Shown here: positions 1 through 11,294 of the stretch, piece after piece
Layout: each line of letters opens with the position of its first letter
Position numbering within the stretch: the first letter of the stretch is position 1
Assembly (NCBI GenBank): GCA_002751075.1
Contig: NAOQ01000501.1
Coordinates: 1 to 32,309, forward strand
Reading direction: 5' to 3'
DNA: 32,309 bases
From: Ichthyophonus hoferi
Taxonomy: Eukaryota > Opisthokonta > Ichthyosporea > Ichthyophonida > Ichthyophonidae
Program-made: the position numbers and the translations under genes
Notes under the pieces: generated by a model
Databases searched by the model: none
What the model saw: only the letters and a program-made list of their open reading frames with translations
Told to the model about the DNA's origin: nothing

Positions 1-76
1 ACATACATACATACATACATACATACACACATACATACATACATACATATATACATACATACATACATACATACAT
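1..76. repeat. (CATA)n microsatellite
   Basis: An imperfect ACAT/CATA tetranucleotide array at the window edge, with one CACACA and one TATATA interruption. It lies in the PAN3 intron that follows exon 257-96. Confidence 0.95.
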
Positions 77-95
77 TACAGGTCACCACACTCAC

Positions 96-3000
96 CCTCT
101 ATTCTCCGTAAGCAATACACTTTCCCATCAAAGGTCCCTGTTGCCTTCATACAGGAAGTGGTAACACCAAACAACTTATGATTGGACTGCCCTCGCCTCT
201 CCAATGGGAACAAGGTATGGTAGTTGTCAACAGCCAATACTTGACCCTTACCACACCCTACATGATTGGAGGAGAGTCAGCCGTATTAGATTCAGGCATA
301 ATACTTAGTAACTTTGAATAGACACAAGGTATATAGATATATATTAATAGCTACGTTTAGCCTGTCTTCACCCGTAGTATACCCTACCATTCTAGAGGCA
401 TACCCTAACCAATCACTACCCTATATCATATCTCATGCCCCCTTTGCTCTTCCTCTCTCTCCCACCTCCCGTGCCTATCTAGTGGGCTATGAAGGCATAC
501 TATTGGGATCTATCTGCTGCAGCTTGCAGGTAGTTCGATGGGCCAGGTCGGCCCGTAAATCGTCAACCATAAAAAAGGACGCGGAGGGATTGTGAGCCAC
601 ACGGACAGGTAGGACTCCAGAGGGTGCGGGAGAGAGGGTCCCGACATACTTGTGGGTCTACACAGGGCAATTTGGTGGGATTAGTGTTGAAGGGGGTAGT
701 GGTTAGTAAGGAGGTAGCTAGGGCGGGTAGGAGGGGAGGGAAGGGGTGAGTAGGGAGAGGGAGAGAAGGGAGAGAAGGGGTAGAAGACACTAGGGGCTGG
801 TCGTATATAGGTCACTATAGGCTGGTCTGTATGGATCATATATACCTATGTATACCTCCATAGCCTCAAGAATATGTACAGTAAAAGCTACAGCTTTGCA
901 TAAACAAATGTGTATATGGGTGTATATGCATTAGATTCCTTCAGCGGATGGAAAAGGAAAAGAGGTATGGGAGATAGAGATAGTATATATGTGACTACAC
1001 TGCTACATACAGCAGTTTATGAAGGGTCATCTCCATGTGTGATCTATATCCATTAAGGGCATTCCTTATATATATCAAATTGATTATCCTAGTAACATGA
1101 CTGGTGTATAATTTTTATGCCTTATATTAACCAATATATTTGTACCACCAGCTACTATGTGTATATGTTTTCTATTGGTGAGCTGGGTTAGGATCACTAT
1201 AAAGATAATCAAAAGGAGTATCATAGGATACAAATCATGCATTACTTATATAAACTATACATTTTTAAAGACTATACGCATGTAGCTATGGAAGTAAGAT
1301 GATGAATAAATAGGTATGTATCCATCTTCCTGTTATTCCAATATGATATGTATGATTGTTCACTGTATTCAGGCAGATAACAAAGATAGATGTTTCACAT
1401 TATCACATACCTACCCTACACTCCCTCTCTATACCTATACCTACGCTACATAGCTGGCAGTCACTCACCACAATAGGAGTCCTGGTTGGGGTAAGACGAG
1501 GGATATGGGTTTTAGGAGGGTTGCTATGGGTTGGGTTCTGATAGAAGTACACTGTACCGCCTATAGACTCCGTCTACAGCAAGGAGGGAAGAGAAGGAGG
1601 GGAAAGAGGGGGAAGGGAGATTAGAATGCAGCCAATATATATATCTATATAGGTAGGTAGATAGATTGATGGATAGATAGATAGATAGGGTGAAAGAGGG
1701 TCATAGAAATGACCATTGTACTACTATTCCGTTAGGTTCACATATTACATTGGTATGATTTTGAACAATTAAACATTCATTAATGGTTAATTAAGCCAAT
1801 TAGCAACTTGTTATGATACTACATCTACTTTCTCCTTTTCTCTTTAGCTATCTACCCATTCCATTATTATTTCTCCTACTAACCTGTGGCCCCTCTTCTC
1901 CCAGAGCCAATCGCGCTGTATCATTCGTGATCTGTTGTACTAAATTCACAGCAACTGACTCATTGGCTGTGGTATTGGTCAATGAGGTAGGCACTGGTGC
2001 ATGGGGGGTGGGTAATTGCATAGGCAAGGATGTGTCTGTAGTTGTTATGTAATTGGAGGGATAAGAGAAATATAATGAGATATGAGGAGGCATGATAGGA
2101 TATAATAAGAGATAATATGATAGGATAGGATAGAATAGGATAGAATAGAATAAGATATGATATGGTATGATAGAATATGATATGGTATAATAGGATATGA
2201 TAGAATATGATAGGATATGATATGATATGGGCTAGTATATACCTATATACATACACGCTTATGTGTGCATATATGACCAAATGTAAATTAGCAATATTGT
2301 ATTGTACATACATGAAAGAATTTTATGAAACTGAAATAAAAGGACAAAAGCACGCAGAGGAATACTATCTAGTAGTCAAAGTTAAGGAGAGAGAGGAGGT
2401 AATAGAGTGAAATAAACAACATGTAGGAGGGGATGGGCAAGTACCGCCTGGATAAAACATATGTTCACTGTTATAGGGTCCATAGGGCACCTCCCTGAGG
2501 GGCGGGGTAGGGTGGCTGTACGGCGTAACGGCCCAGGCTCTGGATGATGGAGATATGCTATATGTTAGGTAGGAATGTGCGTGGCTAGACGTCTGGCATA
2601 TATGTGTGACTATGGGTATGTATCTATGAATATATATGGTTGGTATGAGAGGAGGAGGTAGGCATACATGTATACATTGGTAAGCATAAAGACATAGATA
2701 TGCAGGCAAGAAGTGAAACACTGGCATATGAGTGGGTAAGTAAGTGAACATTAGATATAGTATACGACTATGTATTGGTCTATACCTAGCAGGAAGGGTC
2801 TCGGGTGTCGTAGAGACAGGACCATTATCTGGCAATGACATACAGCCAATAGAAGGGTTTGATTGACCTGTATGTATATCCTCTCTAGCCAACTGTATTG
2901 CTCCATCCAATTAACGTCATGGGGATGGCCTTCACTCCTATCCAAATATGGATATAGTACAAAACCATGCATTGGTGCACACATATTTATACAGGTGTGT

Positions 3001-4703
3001 AACTGATAGTACAAGTCATGTTATAGGTACATCTACCTGCTCATACATTTGAGGATAGCTATTCGCCCACACTCACTATCCCTCCTTCATCCTATCTAAA
3101 GATAAATATTATTACACATAGCATATAAAGGTCTGATAGTATGATAATACAATAGTATAATAGTATGTATATAATTACTTGAAATATGATATATATAAAT
3201 ATATAGGTCCGTGTGATTTAAATACACACAGTGGTGCATAACGCGACTAGGTAGCCATACAAGCTTGTAGGATATATATATAGGGAGAGAGAGGGAGAGG
3301 CTACATACGGTATTGTGGCTGTATTCACACCCCTTCCCTTGATATTTGCAGTAACCCTGTAGCTGAATGTTCCGACATAGTCGACTATTCTTGGTGCCCA
3401 TATCTGTCCAGCAACCACTTATCAATATAATATCTATCACATTATCTAATATGCACACTCATTGTATGCATGTTACATCATCTTTATATTTCCATGTCTG
3501 TACTGTTTTATCAGTCTTTATCTACTTGATTATAACCAATGGGCGCACACACATCTTTAATACATACATCAATCATTAGTAGTTTTAAGTTATGTTATTA
3601 TGGTAACAACAATTCCGGGGACATTGAGACTTAATACACAATCATAGACAGCAGCACAATAACAAGCACCAATAAGAAATAATCAACAAAGCATTGAATA
3701 CCCACTATGCTATACACCCAATTAAAACATCTATATAATATATAGTATTACAATGATAATTTATATATGAACACCGTATGATAGGACCATTCAAGTCTTA
3801 ATTATAAAGTACTCATGAACAATAACGATTGGTCTGTGAGGTAGAGAGTGATCAGTGATTGGTAGACTTACTCTGCATACTCGCACTAGGATGCATAGTA
3901 GGACTCTTGGTAGGAGTGGCTGGCGCATCCACATGAAGAAAATTGCAATGGTCGCCATAGAAACAATCCCCTGTTGATGTGTAGTAGCGACAAACCATAT
4001 TGTTCTTAGCGGGAGAGGAGGGCGTGGGCTCTGCAGTAAATGACTCCTGTACGCCCATGGAATTACATACCGGCTGGGGTGTAAAAGTTGTAGCATTCAT
4101 TGTAAGTGGGGACCCTAGAGTCGAGGTAGTTACTGGGTTGTAGGAGGGCTGGTACAGAATGGGTCGTAATTTCTGGTTAGGTGGCATACTACCATTTATT
4201 ATGTGTAGGTCTGTGTGGTACATGTAGCTGGCTTGGGAGGACAGGGGTGGGGCGTGGTGAGGGGGTAACAGGTTATTGGGTATGTATTGATGTGCTGAAA
4301 AGGGATACTTTCCACTTCCTATTTGAAATTGCTGTTGCAGTGGGTAAGGTAAAGTCCTGATAAGTAAATGTGGTGTTGGGTTCGTAGGTTTACGTGTCTT
4401 GTCTTTATGTGTCTGTGTATTCTTTCCTGGCCCAACAGTTTTCACTTCATTCCCTGCATTATCTCTAAGTAAACCCTTTAAACCGCTTGTCTTCACTGTA
4501 AAATCACAGGTTCCAGTTAATGGCAGCGAATGTTTTTCGGGTCTCTCCTGTGCCATATGTGCCTGTACCCGTTGCTGTGGGTCCGGTCGACTCCTTACAG
4601 TCCCCTCCTGGACACTTTCGGTATTTGCAAGATAAGAGGTATTCTTAAGTATGGGAGAATGTGATGTGCTCCGTTGTAACGGTGGGGCCCTGGAATTATT
4701 CAT
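96..4703 (-). CDS. PAN3: PAN3, deadenylase regulatory subunit (5' part, runs off left edge)
   Basis: PAN3 is the pseudokinase subunit that brings the PAN2 nuclease to poly(A)-binding protein for mRNA deadenylation in the cytoplasm. Exons on the minus strand: 4703-3872, 3403-3309, 2892-2786, 2539-2445, 2035-1884, 1573-1469, 657-501, 257-96. All junctions are GT-AG and every codon phase agrees, giving 568 residues before the edge. Visible parts: a PAM2-like motif [10 protein letters not shown] (residues 200-209), a CX8CX5CX3H finger (238-257), the PAN3-type CX8CX6CX3H finger in [20 protein letters not shown] (284-303, last ligand H307), a Pro/Thr-rich linker, [33 protein letters not shown], and the start of the pseudokinase, VYCLRRIE. 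The kinase-like, coiled-coil and C-terminal parts lie outside the window. ATG 4703 is chosen because an in-frame stop lies 18 nt upstream. The exon 257 start (tag acceptor) could instead lie about 27 nt further in. Identity is firm; the first exon rests on phase and motif content. Confidence 0.9.
1651..1689. repeat. (GATA)n microsatellite
   Basis: A short GTAG/GATA tetranucleotide run in the PAN3 intron between exons 2035-1884 and 1573-1469. Confidence 0.85.
2070..2229. repeat. Imperfect pentanucleotide GATAT/GATAG array
   Basis: About 160 nt of variants of TGATA-like pentamers (gatat, gatag, aatag) in a PAN3 intron. It gives long low-complexity open frames on the minus strand, which are not genes. 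Confidence 0.85.
4074..4103 (-). other. PAN3: PAM2-like PABP-binding motif in PAN3 exon 1
   Basis: The residues [10 protein letters not shown] fit the PAM2 spacing L-x3-A-x2-F-x-P, which binds the MLLE domain of poly(A)-binding protein. PAN3 proteins are known to use such a motif. Here it lies upstream of both zinc fingers, whereas it usually follows the finger. I found no second PAM2 match in the downstream linker exons. Confidence 0.6.
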
Positions 4704-5096
4704 ATACCTTTGACGAGGTCAAGCACGCGGGGTGGCCTACTCGCCGCCTTGCGTTCATCACTAGTTGTGTCATTCATTAATAAATCCCAAGGAAGACAAG
4801 AACATGTGCTTACCAAAGAGAAGGTCCCTTCTTTTGAATATTAGATTAGTTTACTCTACGTAACGAAAAAATTCCTGTAGGCTCATGTGGGCAAATCTAG
4901 AAAAAATTATGCAATTTTTGTGTTGTAAGTTGAGAAAGAGAGAAAGATCACCTGAATTATTTAAGGCTCCTTCCCTCCCAGACACATGCCCTCTCTTTTC
5001 TATTTCTTTTTTTTTTTCTGTAAATGTCCTGACTTGTCCTTTCGTCGACAAGTTTATTATTATATTATCACCTCTCTATGTGAACTATCTCTATCC

Positions 5097-5136
<40 letters not shown>

Positions 5137-5137
5137 A
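5097..5137. repeat. (TA)n dinucleotide run
   Basis: TA repeat with one CA interruption in the upstream flank of PAN3. Confidence 0.9.
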
Positions 5138-5245
5138 CCTCTCTTTCTACTTATCTCTCAGTTTCTTTTTCTACCCTTATATTAACTATCATAAATAATA
5201 TGCCGATTATTCCAATTATTTATGAGAGGCTCAGCCGTTAACTGA

Positions 5246-5272
5246 TTACGTCAGAGAGATTATGTGATTGGT
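5246..5272 (-). promoter_or_regulatory. CRE-like and CCAAT sites upstream of PAN3
   Basis: TTACGTCA (5246-5253, the reverse of TGACGTAA) and TGATTGGT (5265-5272) sit 12 nt apart, about 550 nt upstream of the PAN3 ATG. This is a plausible bZIP plus NF-Y pair. The transcription start is not known, so assignment to PAN3 is an inference. Confidence 0.25.
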
Positions 5273-6090
5273 TACTAAATATATCAAACATCGATCAGAT
5301 GGCTCAAGATCTAACCTGTGGGCCTATATCAACAGGGCTAAGCCTATATTATATAAGCTTCCATCAAGGTTTATTGTAACAGAGTAAAAGACTGTAGCAT
5401 AATGGCATTACCGGTTCTATAATAACATATTAAAAGCCTATATTAAATTATTAGGAAGGTTTATATAATAGGATACAAGTTTACAATAAAATAGAACTAG
5501 TCTTAAGAAACAAGCTAGTATTGGGTCTATCAGGCATTTTTGCTAATGAGAATATGACAAGATGCTCAGTAAGTGTTGGTCTAATAATAAATAGGCCATG
5601 GTATGATGCTTATATAAATAGTTGCACTATATTAACAACAAGGTACAGCTACAAAAAGATGTAACCAAACGGAAAAGTTATAAAAAGGAATTTTATTTGA
5701 AGTAATCTCATTAAAGCTTAATTAATTTAGAAAATATTATTGCGAGCAACTAAATTTATGCAATGAAGTTAAAAATAAGTATGTACAGGGTGTCAGTAAT
5801 GTCGAATATAGCCATATGCACAACATCAATGGAGAACAAGTATAGTATAAATTAACTAATAATTGATAACAGCCCACTAATAGCTGCTGTTTGATTAATG
5901 AGTAATTAAATATTCAAGGAATCTATATAGTATGATATATTTATTCAGTACATAAAGGTTCTGTTTGTAACAGGATTCCGCCACTTAATTGTTACAGTAG
6001 CACTAAATAATGTTCTTTTTTTAACTTTATTTATTTTTCTGCTTGCTATTGCAGTTGTCATCCATTATAGATGAAATTATAACTACATAG

Positions 6091-6306
6091 AGTGAAAGCG
6101 GCGATAAAGTCAGTACTGCAAGAAGGAGTTATTATTTTATAGTGTGTCCCATATTGTTTAAAAGGATAGAACCTGGTTCTGCCAAGAGAGGCAATAGATT
6201 TAAAGATAACACACACAACAATGAGGCTAATCAAAGAAGGAAAGAGACAAAGTTGATTCAGGACAACTGTGATTTGTGTCATGGGATAATTACAAAAAGA
6301 ATTTAA
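6091..6306 (+). other. Unidentified open coding-like stretch
   Basis: A 71-codon stop-to-stop frame without an in-frame ATG. It reads KRIEPGSAKRGNRFKDN and QDNCDLCHGI, a composition more protein-like than the AT-rich surroundings. A pyrimidine-rich tract ending in AG lies just before TGTGTCCC (about 6138), so it could be an isolated exon or a piece of a decayed gene or mobile element. The opposite strand also has a 75-residue ORF here. I do not recognise the protein; coding status is doubtful. Confidence 0.2.
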
Positions 6307-6716
6307 AAATAAAAATACCCAACAATAATTGCAAAAGTGTATCGCATCAAAAAATATACAAACTTAACTGACAGTTTTTTTTATTTTTCAAAAAACGGTG
6401 CCTATTCCTGTACCAACCAGGCATATTTATTGAGTATCTGCAGTCCCAACACTATAGATATCATAGTACAACTATGAGACTAAACCATTGTTCATTTGTA
6501 TATATTTATAGGAAACTGTGTTGCATCGCGAGATTGTACGATACTATACTTCTGCTTATATTTATTAAACTAACCTCACATCCTGGTTAAAATTGTAAAT
6601 ATCAAATAAAAAGATAAACGAATCACATTCATCTCTAATCTTAAACACAACAAAGCCTTCGCTCTTCTCCGACAGCCAAAGCTCTAAACATACCCAAGAA
6701 GGGATAGGCAGGCAAT

Positions 6717-6722
6717 TTTATT
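6717..6722 (-). terminator. Candidate polyadenylation signal of PFKFB
   Basis: Read on the minus strand this is AATAAA, 175 nt past the PFKFB stop codon. It is the first perfect hexamer I noticed downstream of the gene in that direction. Confidence 0.4.
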
Positions 6723-6896
6723 CAGTTTGCTTTGATCTAGACCGCCCGGAATGAATTCAAGCCATGGCGTTGAGGCATCTACCAGGAACCAACAATAAGA
6801 ATAAAAATAACAGTGGAGATCAGAACTCTTCCCTTAAATATGATTGTCTTAATATATTGATGATAGTAGTTGGTGGCATGCGCTAGTGTCAAAGGC

Positions 6897-9800
6897 TTAT
6901 GTTGCATCCTCTGTGTCGGCTTGGTCCGTGGATTCTGAGTCAAGGGAGAGGGGTATCTGTACAGGAAAGGGCCAAAGAGTACGTTTAATTATAGTGATGT
7001 AGAGTGGTTTGAAAGGTATATATATATTCAACATTTCATATAATATAGCATTTCAAGATATGCACATTAGTAATATATGCATTTCCAATATTAACTACTC
7101 GGTCCCCCTTTTTATGTTGTAGGAAACATACTGCCTACACTAATCAAGTACATTCAATGAAGATAATCGCATACTATTCAAAGTACAATCATGTTTTTAA
7201 GATCAAAACTATTCTCCTGTTCTTTCTGGTCTCATAAGGTTATATATATATACAACAGGCCAATCGCATACATTCACGGTGTTGTTCTAAGTTTAACTCC
7301 ATAACTAGTTGCAAATGCCATTCAATTTGAGCTGATCACACCATTGAGAGGTGCTTGATCAAGACTAATTAGCGAATACTCTTCGTTCTGTAGAGAAATA
7401 GCAGCCTAACCAAGATACCCTCACCCATTTATAGAAACCATCTACATAACCCAGTTACTGTCCAAAATCAATTTCAACACTAATGTGAAATATTAGAGGT
7501 AGTGTATGTATGGTCTTCTAAATGGAGCATGTATCTTGTTCACTTATGAAAGGAACTGAGAGTATGATAGTAAACAGAAGTACGCACAATCAGAAACACG
7601 AAAAGAGAAAGAGAAAAGAGAAGCATTTACCGCAGAGGAAGATGTGAGATAGGACAAACATGGCTACTACTATATCTATGGTAACTAAATCGATAAAGTA
7701 CACACTTATTTTTTTATAAACTGAACACGCTTTAGGAATATAGTGAAGGTTGAAGTCTCACCTGTTCGACCCTACAGCCATAGGCAATAGGTCCGAGTTT
7801 CATCACTGTGTGGAGAGGCACCTATATAGAATTGTGTGTATGTTTATGTGTGTGCATAGATTGATACAGGTGTATGGATACAAGTTAATATATATATATA
7901 TATGACTAGATATTTGTGTACGTACAATCTGTATAGTATATATCGAACAGGCAGAAAGATGAATTAGAAAAACAAATAAATATATAAATAAACACATACA
8001 GACCTATAGATATTAAAAAACTATAGGACCCACAATCATCACCATAATAATCATCACCACTGCACCAAAACGCTTTATATTCTTAAAGCCATCGTCCTAC
8101 AGTTTTTTTAATGATTATTTTAATAAACCAATAGAAAAATCTTAGTTTCTCATGGAAAAAAATAATACATATAAAAGTATTATGATATAAATAAAATTAA
8201 AGGATGAATGAACAGATTGTTAATTACTAAATATTTAAATGATTTGGTTCAAGAAATACTTTCCCATTAATTCATTGTGCATTGTGGTTATAATAAATAT
8301 AGGCTGGCTCTGGGAGCTAGTATGTAAGATTCATATACACATAGGAAGGGAAGGAGGTCAATAAACGGAAAATATATTAATGTAGGACGGATCTTAACGA
8401 TGAATTAAGAAATGCCATCGGGAATATAGACTATGCACCGCGTATATAACATAGGCAAAATAACTACAATCATAATTAATTAATTAACTAATCAGAAATC
8501 AACATGGTAGAGAGACGATTGACAATAAGCTGTAGATCATATGGGAGGAGTAAATATACCTTAATGTAGGGAAGGTCTTCGGCCGGTAGGTCCAAAAAAT
8601 AGGCTAGCAGGCAGCGTAATACTGCTTGGTGGGCAATGACTGGGTGGGGATAGGGTGGTAGGTTAGGTATGTTATGCTATATTATGTAGGTTATGTTATG
8701 ATCTGTACGGCATGTAAGCTCTCTCTGTCCCACATAATGTTGGCAAGAAAACTAATTCCTGTACAAGTCACTCACCTACACGTCCTTAGTAATATGTAGC
8801 GTGTCGTCAGAGAACCATCCTATATGTAATGTACCTCTATACCATACTATACACTATACGCTATCCTTACCACTGTATAGTACACGTGATACTATATATA
8901 AAACCAATAAGAATATTGTATTAATAATAGTACATACATACCTAAGACATTATGTGCCCTCTCTAGCTCCATTGTAATTGGCTCCAGCCTAACGACAATG
9001 TCGTGATAGGACTGCACAACGGACCAATAAACAAGAAAGGGAGAAAGGGGTTAGTAATGCGATAATGGAAGAATAAACAGAGATAGGGGGGCGTAGCATT
9101 ATAATGCACACAGATGGTTAAATATAAAACATATACGAGATGCCAAGGACCATGTGAGGGATTATGCGAACAACCAAAAATACCTCCAAGGATATATATC
9201 TAAATGAGTACAGGCCAACATACATAAACATATACATGCATATACATATATATATACCTTTATATAAGCATATGCACATAGCTATACATATATTGACTCC
9301 TAATATATATTTCACAAAGATCCCAACCCACCTAATAGATTAACAACTATATACTATACTCAAATATATATGAATTTAGACATAAACCATACACTTTCAT
9401 GCAACAACAACAATAACCACAACAGCAACAACAACAACAACAACAGCAACAACAACGGCAGTAAGGACACGGTAAAGACCCACATACCTCGCCCTTGGGG
9501 TATCTATAATTATACTTATCAACATCCCGGCTGGCAAAATCGTCAGGGAATTTCTCCTATCAAGAGGACAAGGGTGAGAAATGATTGGTGTAGGTCAGGG
9601 AAAGACTTGATAGTGAACAAAATGATTGGTGATTATATTTCTACAGCATGGACTATAATACCACTACTTGATTGGAAGGCTGTAATGACTTTAATTCCAT
9701 AGAGCCAACTGGTCATTAGTAATAAAACGTAAGGGATAAAGGCTATATTCCCATATATTGATTGAACGCTATTTTCCTAAAACGCTGAACTACATTTCAA

Positions 9801-11255
9801 TTGGCATATCCGAATGCATACATGTATAGAAGATCTGAGTCAGAGTATACAGAACGTGTGCCAAACAAAACTAAATCACTAGCAAGGAGTCATTTAATTT
9901 ATTTATTACGTATTTAGGCTAGCTAATAGTATAGTACAGTATAGGATAGGATAGGATAGTATAGTATAGTAAAATATAGCATAGTATAGTATAGGATAGG
10001 AGAGGATAGTATAGTATAGTATAGGATAGGATAGGATAGTATAGTGTAGTATAGTATAGTATAGTATAGTANNNNNNNNNNNNNNNNNNNNNNNNNNNNN
10101 NNNNNNNNNNNNNNNNNNNNNNNNNNNNNNNNNNNNNNNNNNNNNNNNNNNNNNNNNNNNNNNNNNNNNNNNNNNNNNNNNNNNNNNNNNNNNNNNNNNN
10201 NNNNNNNNNNNNNNNNNNNNNNNNNNNNNNNNNNNNNNNNNNNNNNNNNNNNNNNNTAGTATAGTATAGTATAGTATAGTATAGTACAGTATAGTATAGT
10301 ATAGTTAGTATAGTATAGTATAGTATAGTATAGGAGAGGATAGGATAGTATAGTGTAGTATAGTATGGAATAGCTATTAGTGCCTTGAGTCTATATTTCT
10401 TTATTTATACATATTTATATGCTACTTATTAATGATGTGATGATCTATTAAACCAAGGTCTATTGAAAAGAGAGACACAACCCCTATACCATCCCTACAC
10501 TATACATTACAAGACTACACACTACACACTACAACACTACATACACCGATCTGCTCATACGTCATCCCATCACAGATGCCCGCGTCAATCTCCTCCAGAC
10601 ATCTCCATTCCTTTTTAGGAATTTCGGGAGATATAAACTGGGCAGTGGATATTGTGCGTACCATAGTAGAGGTCCATACCTAGAAAAGTGTGATATGTAC
10701 TCAATAAAAACAAACAAACCATCCAAACAGATAAGCAGATGGAAGGAAATAGAGAGAAAGGAGGAGGAGGATGTGTGCTTATGACACAGAAAGATAGGGA
10801 TAATACAGACAAGAACAGAGACAGGGTGTGGTACACAGGCAGAGTTAGCCTTCTAAGTAGATGAAATAGAAAGCAATGGACAAACAAGACAACGATAACA
10901 CTAGAAAGGTGTGTATAAGCGTGTGTAGACGTATATATATATAAGAGAACGGCCCACTACAATTGGATAGTAACGACCAATGGAAGGGCCTATCTGAGGA
11001 AACAAAGGGGGGAAGAGGGGGGGTCTAATATAAATGCCTTCAGATATGACCAATCAGGCAAGGTTATTACCTGCAAGTTGGGGGGGTCTAGCTCCTTCAT
11101 ATACTTGGCGAGTGCCTTGGCATATTGGCGACCTCTGGGTGATAGGTCGGAATCTCCTCCAATCCTGCCTTCAACATTAAACTCGCTTTCCCCATGCTAC
11201 GCTCCTTGCCAATATGCGCATTAGTAGGTGTATTATGATTATAATAAAGACAAGT

Positions 11256-11294
<39 letters not shown>

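Larger units (their letters stand above)
4704..6896. other. Intergenic region between PAN3 (5' end) and PFKFB (3' end)
   Basis: About 2.2 kb. The left part is PAN3 upstream DNA with a T-rich run near 5005 and a TA repeat. From about 5270 on, the sequence is more AT-rich and less repetitive. It contains one unexplained open plus-strand stretch (6091-6306) and the PFKFB 3' flank. Nothing else was recognised. Confidence 0.6.

Noticed and set aside
563-790. Pro/Leu-rich minus-strand ORF
   Set aside because: Wrong-frame shadow; the real frame here is the PAN3 exon 657-501 with [14 protein letters not shown].
1960-2313. 117-residue Tyr/Ile/Ser-rich minus-strand ORF
   Set aside because: Low-complexity translation of the GATAT-type repeat and flanking intron.
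2365-2910. 181-residue minus-strand ORF as a single exon
   Set aside because: It spans two real PAN3 exons (2892-2786 and 2539-2445) with an intron between that happens to stay open.
9370-9702. Asn-rich plus-strand ORF of 110 residues
   Set aside because: It combines a CAA repeat with the antisense of PFKFB exon 9556-9488.
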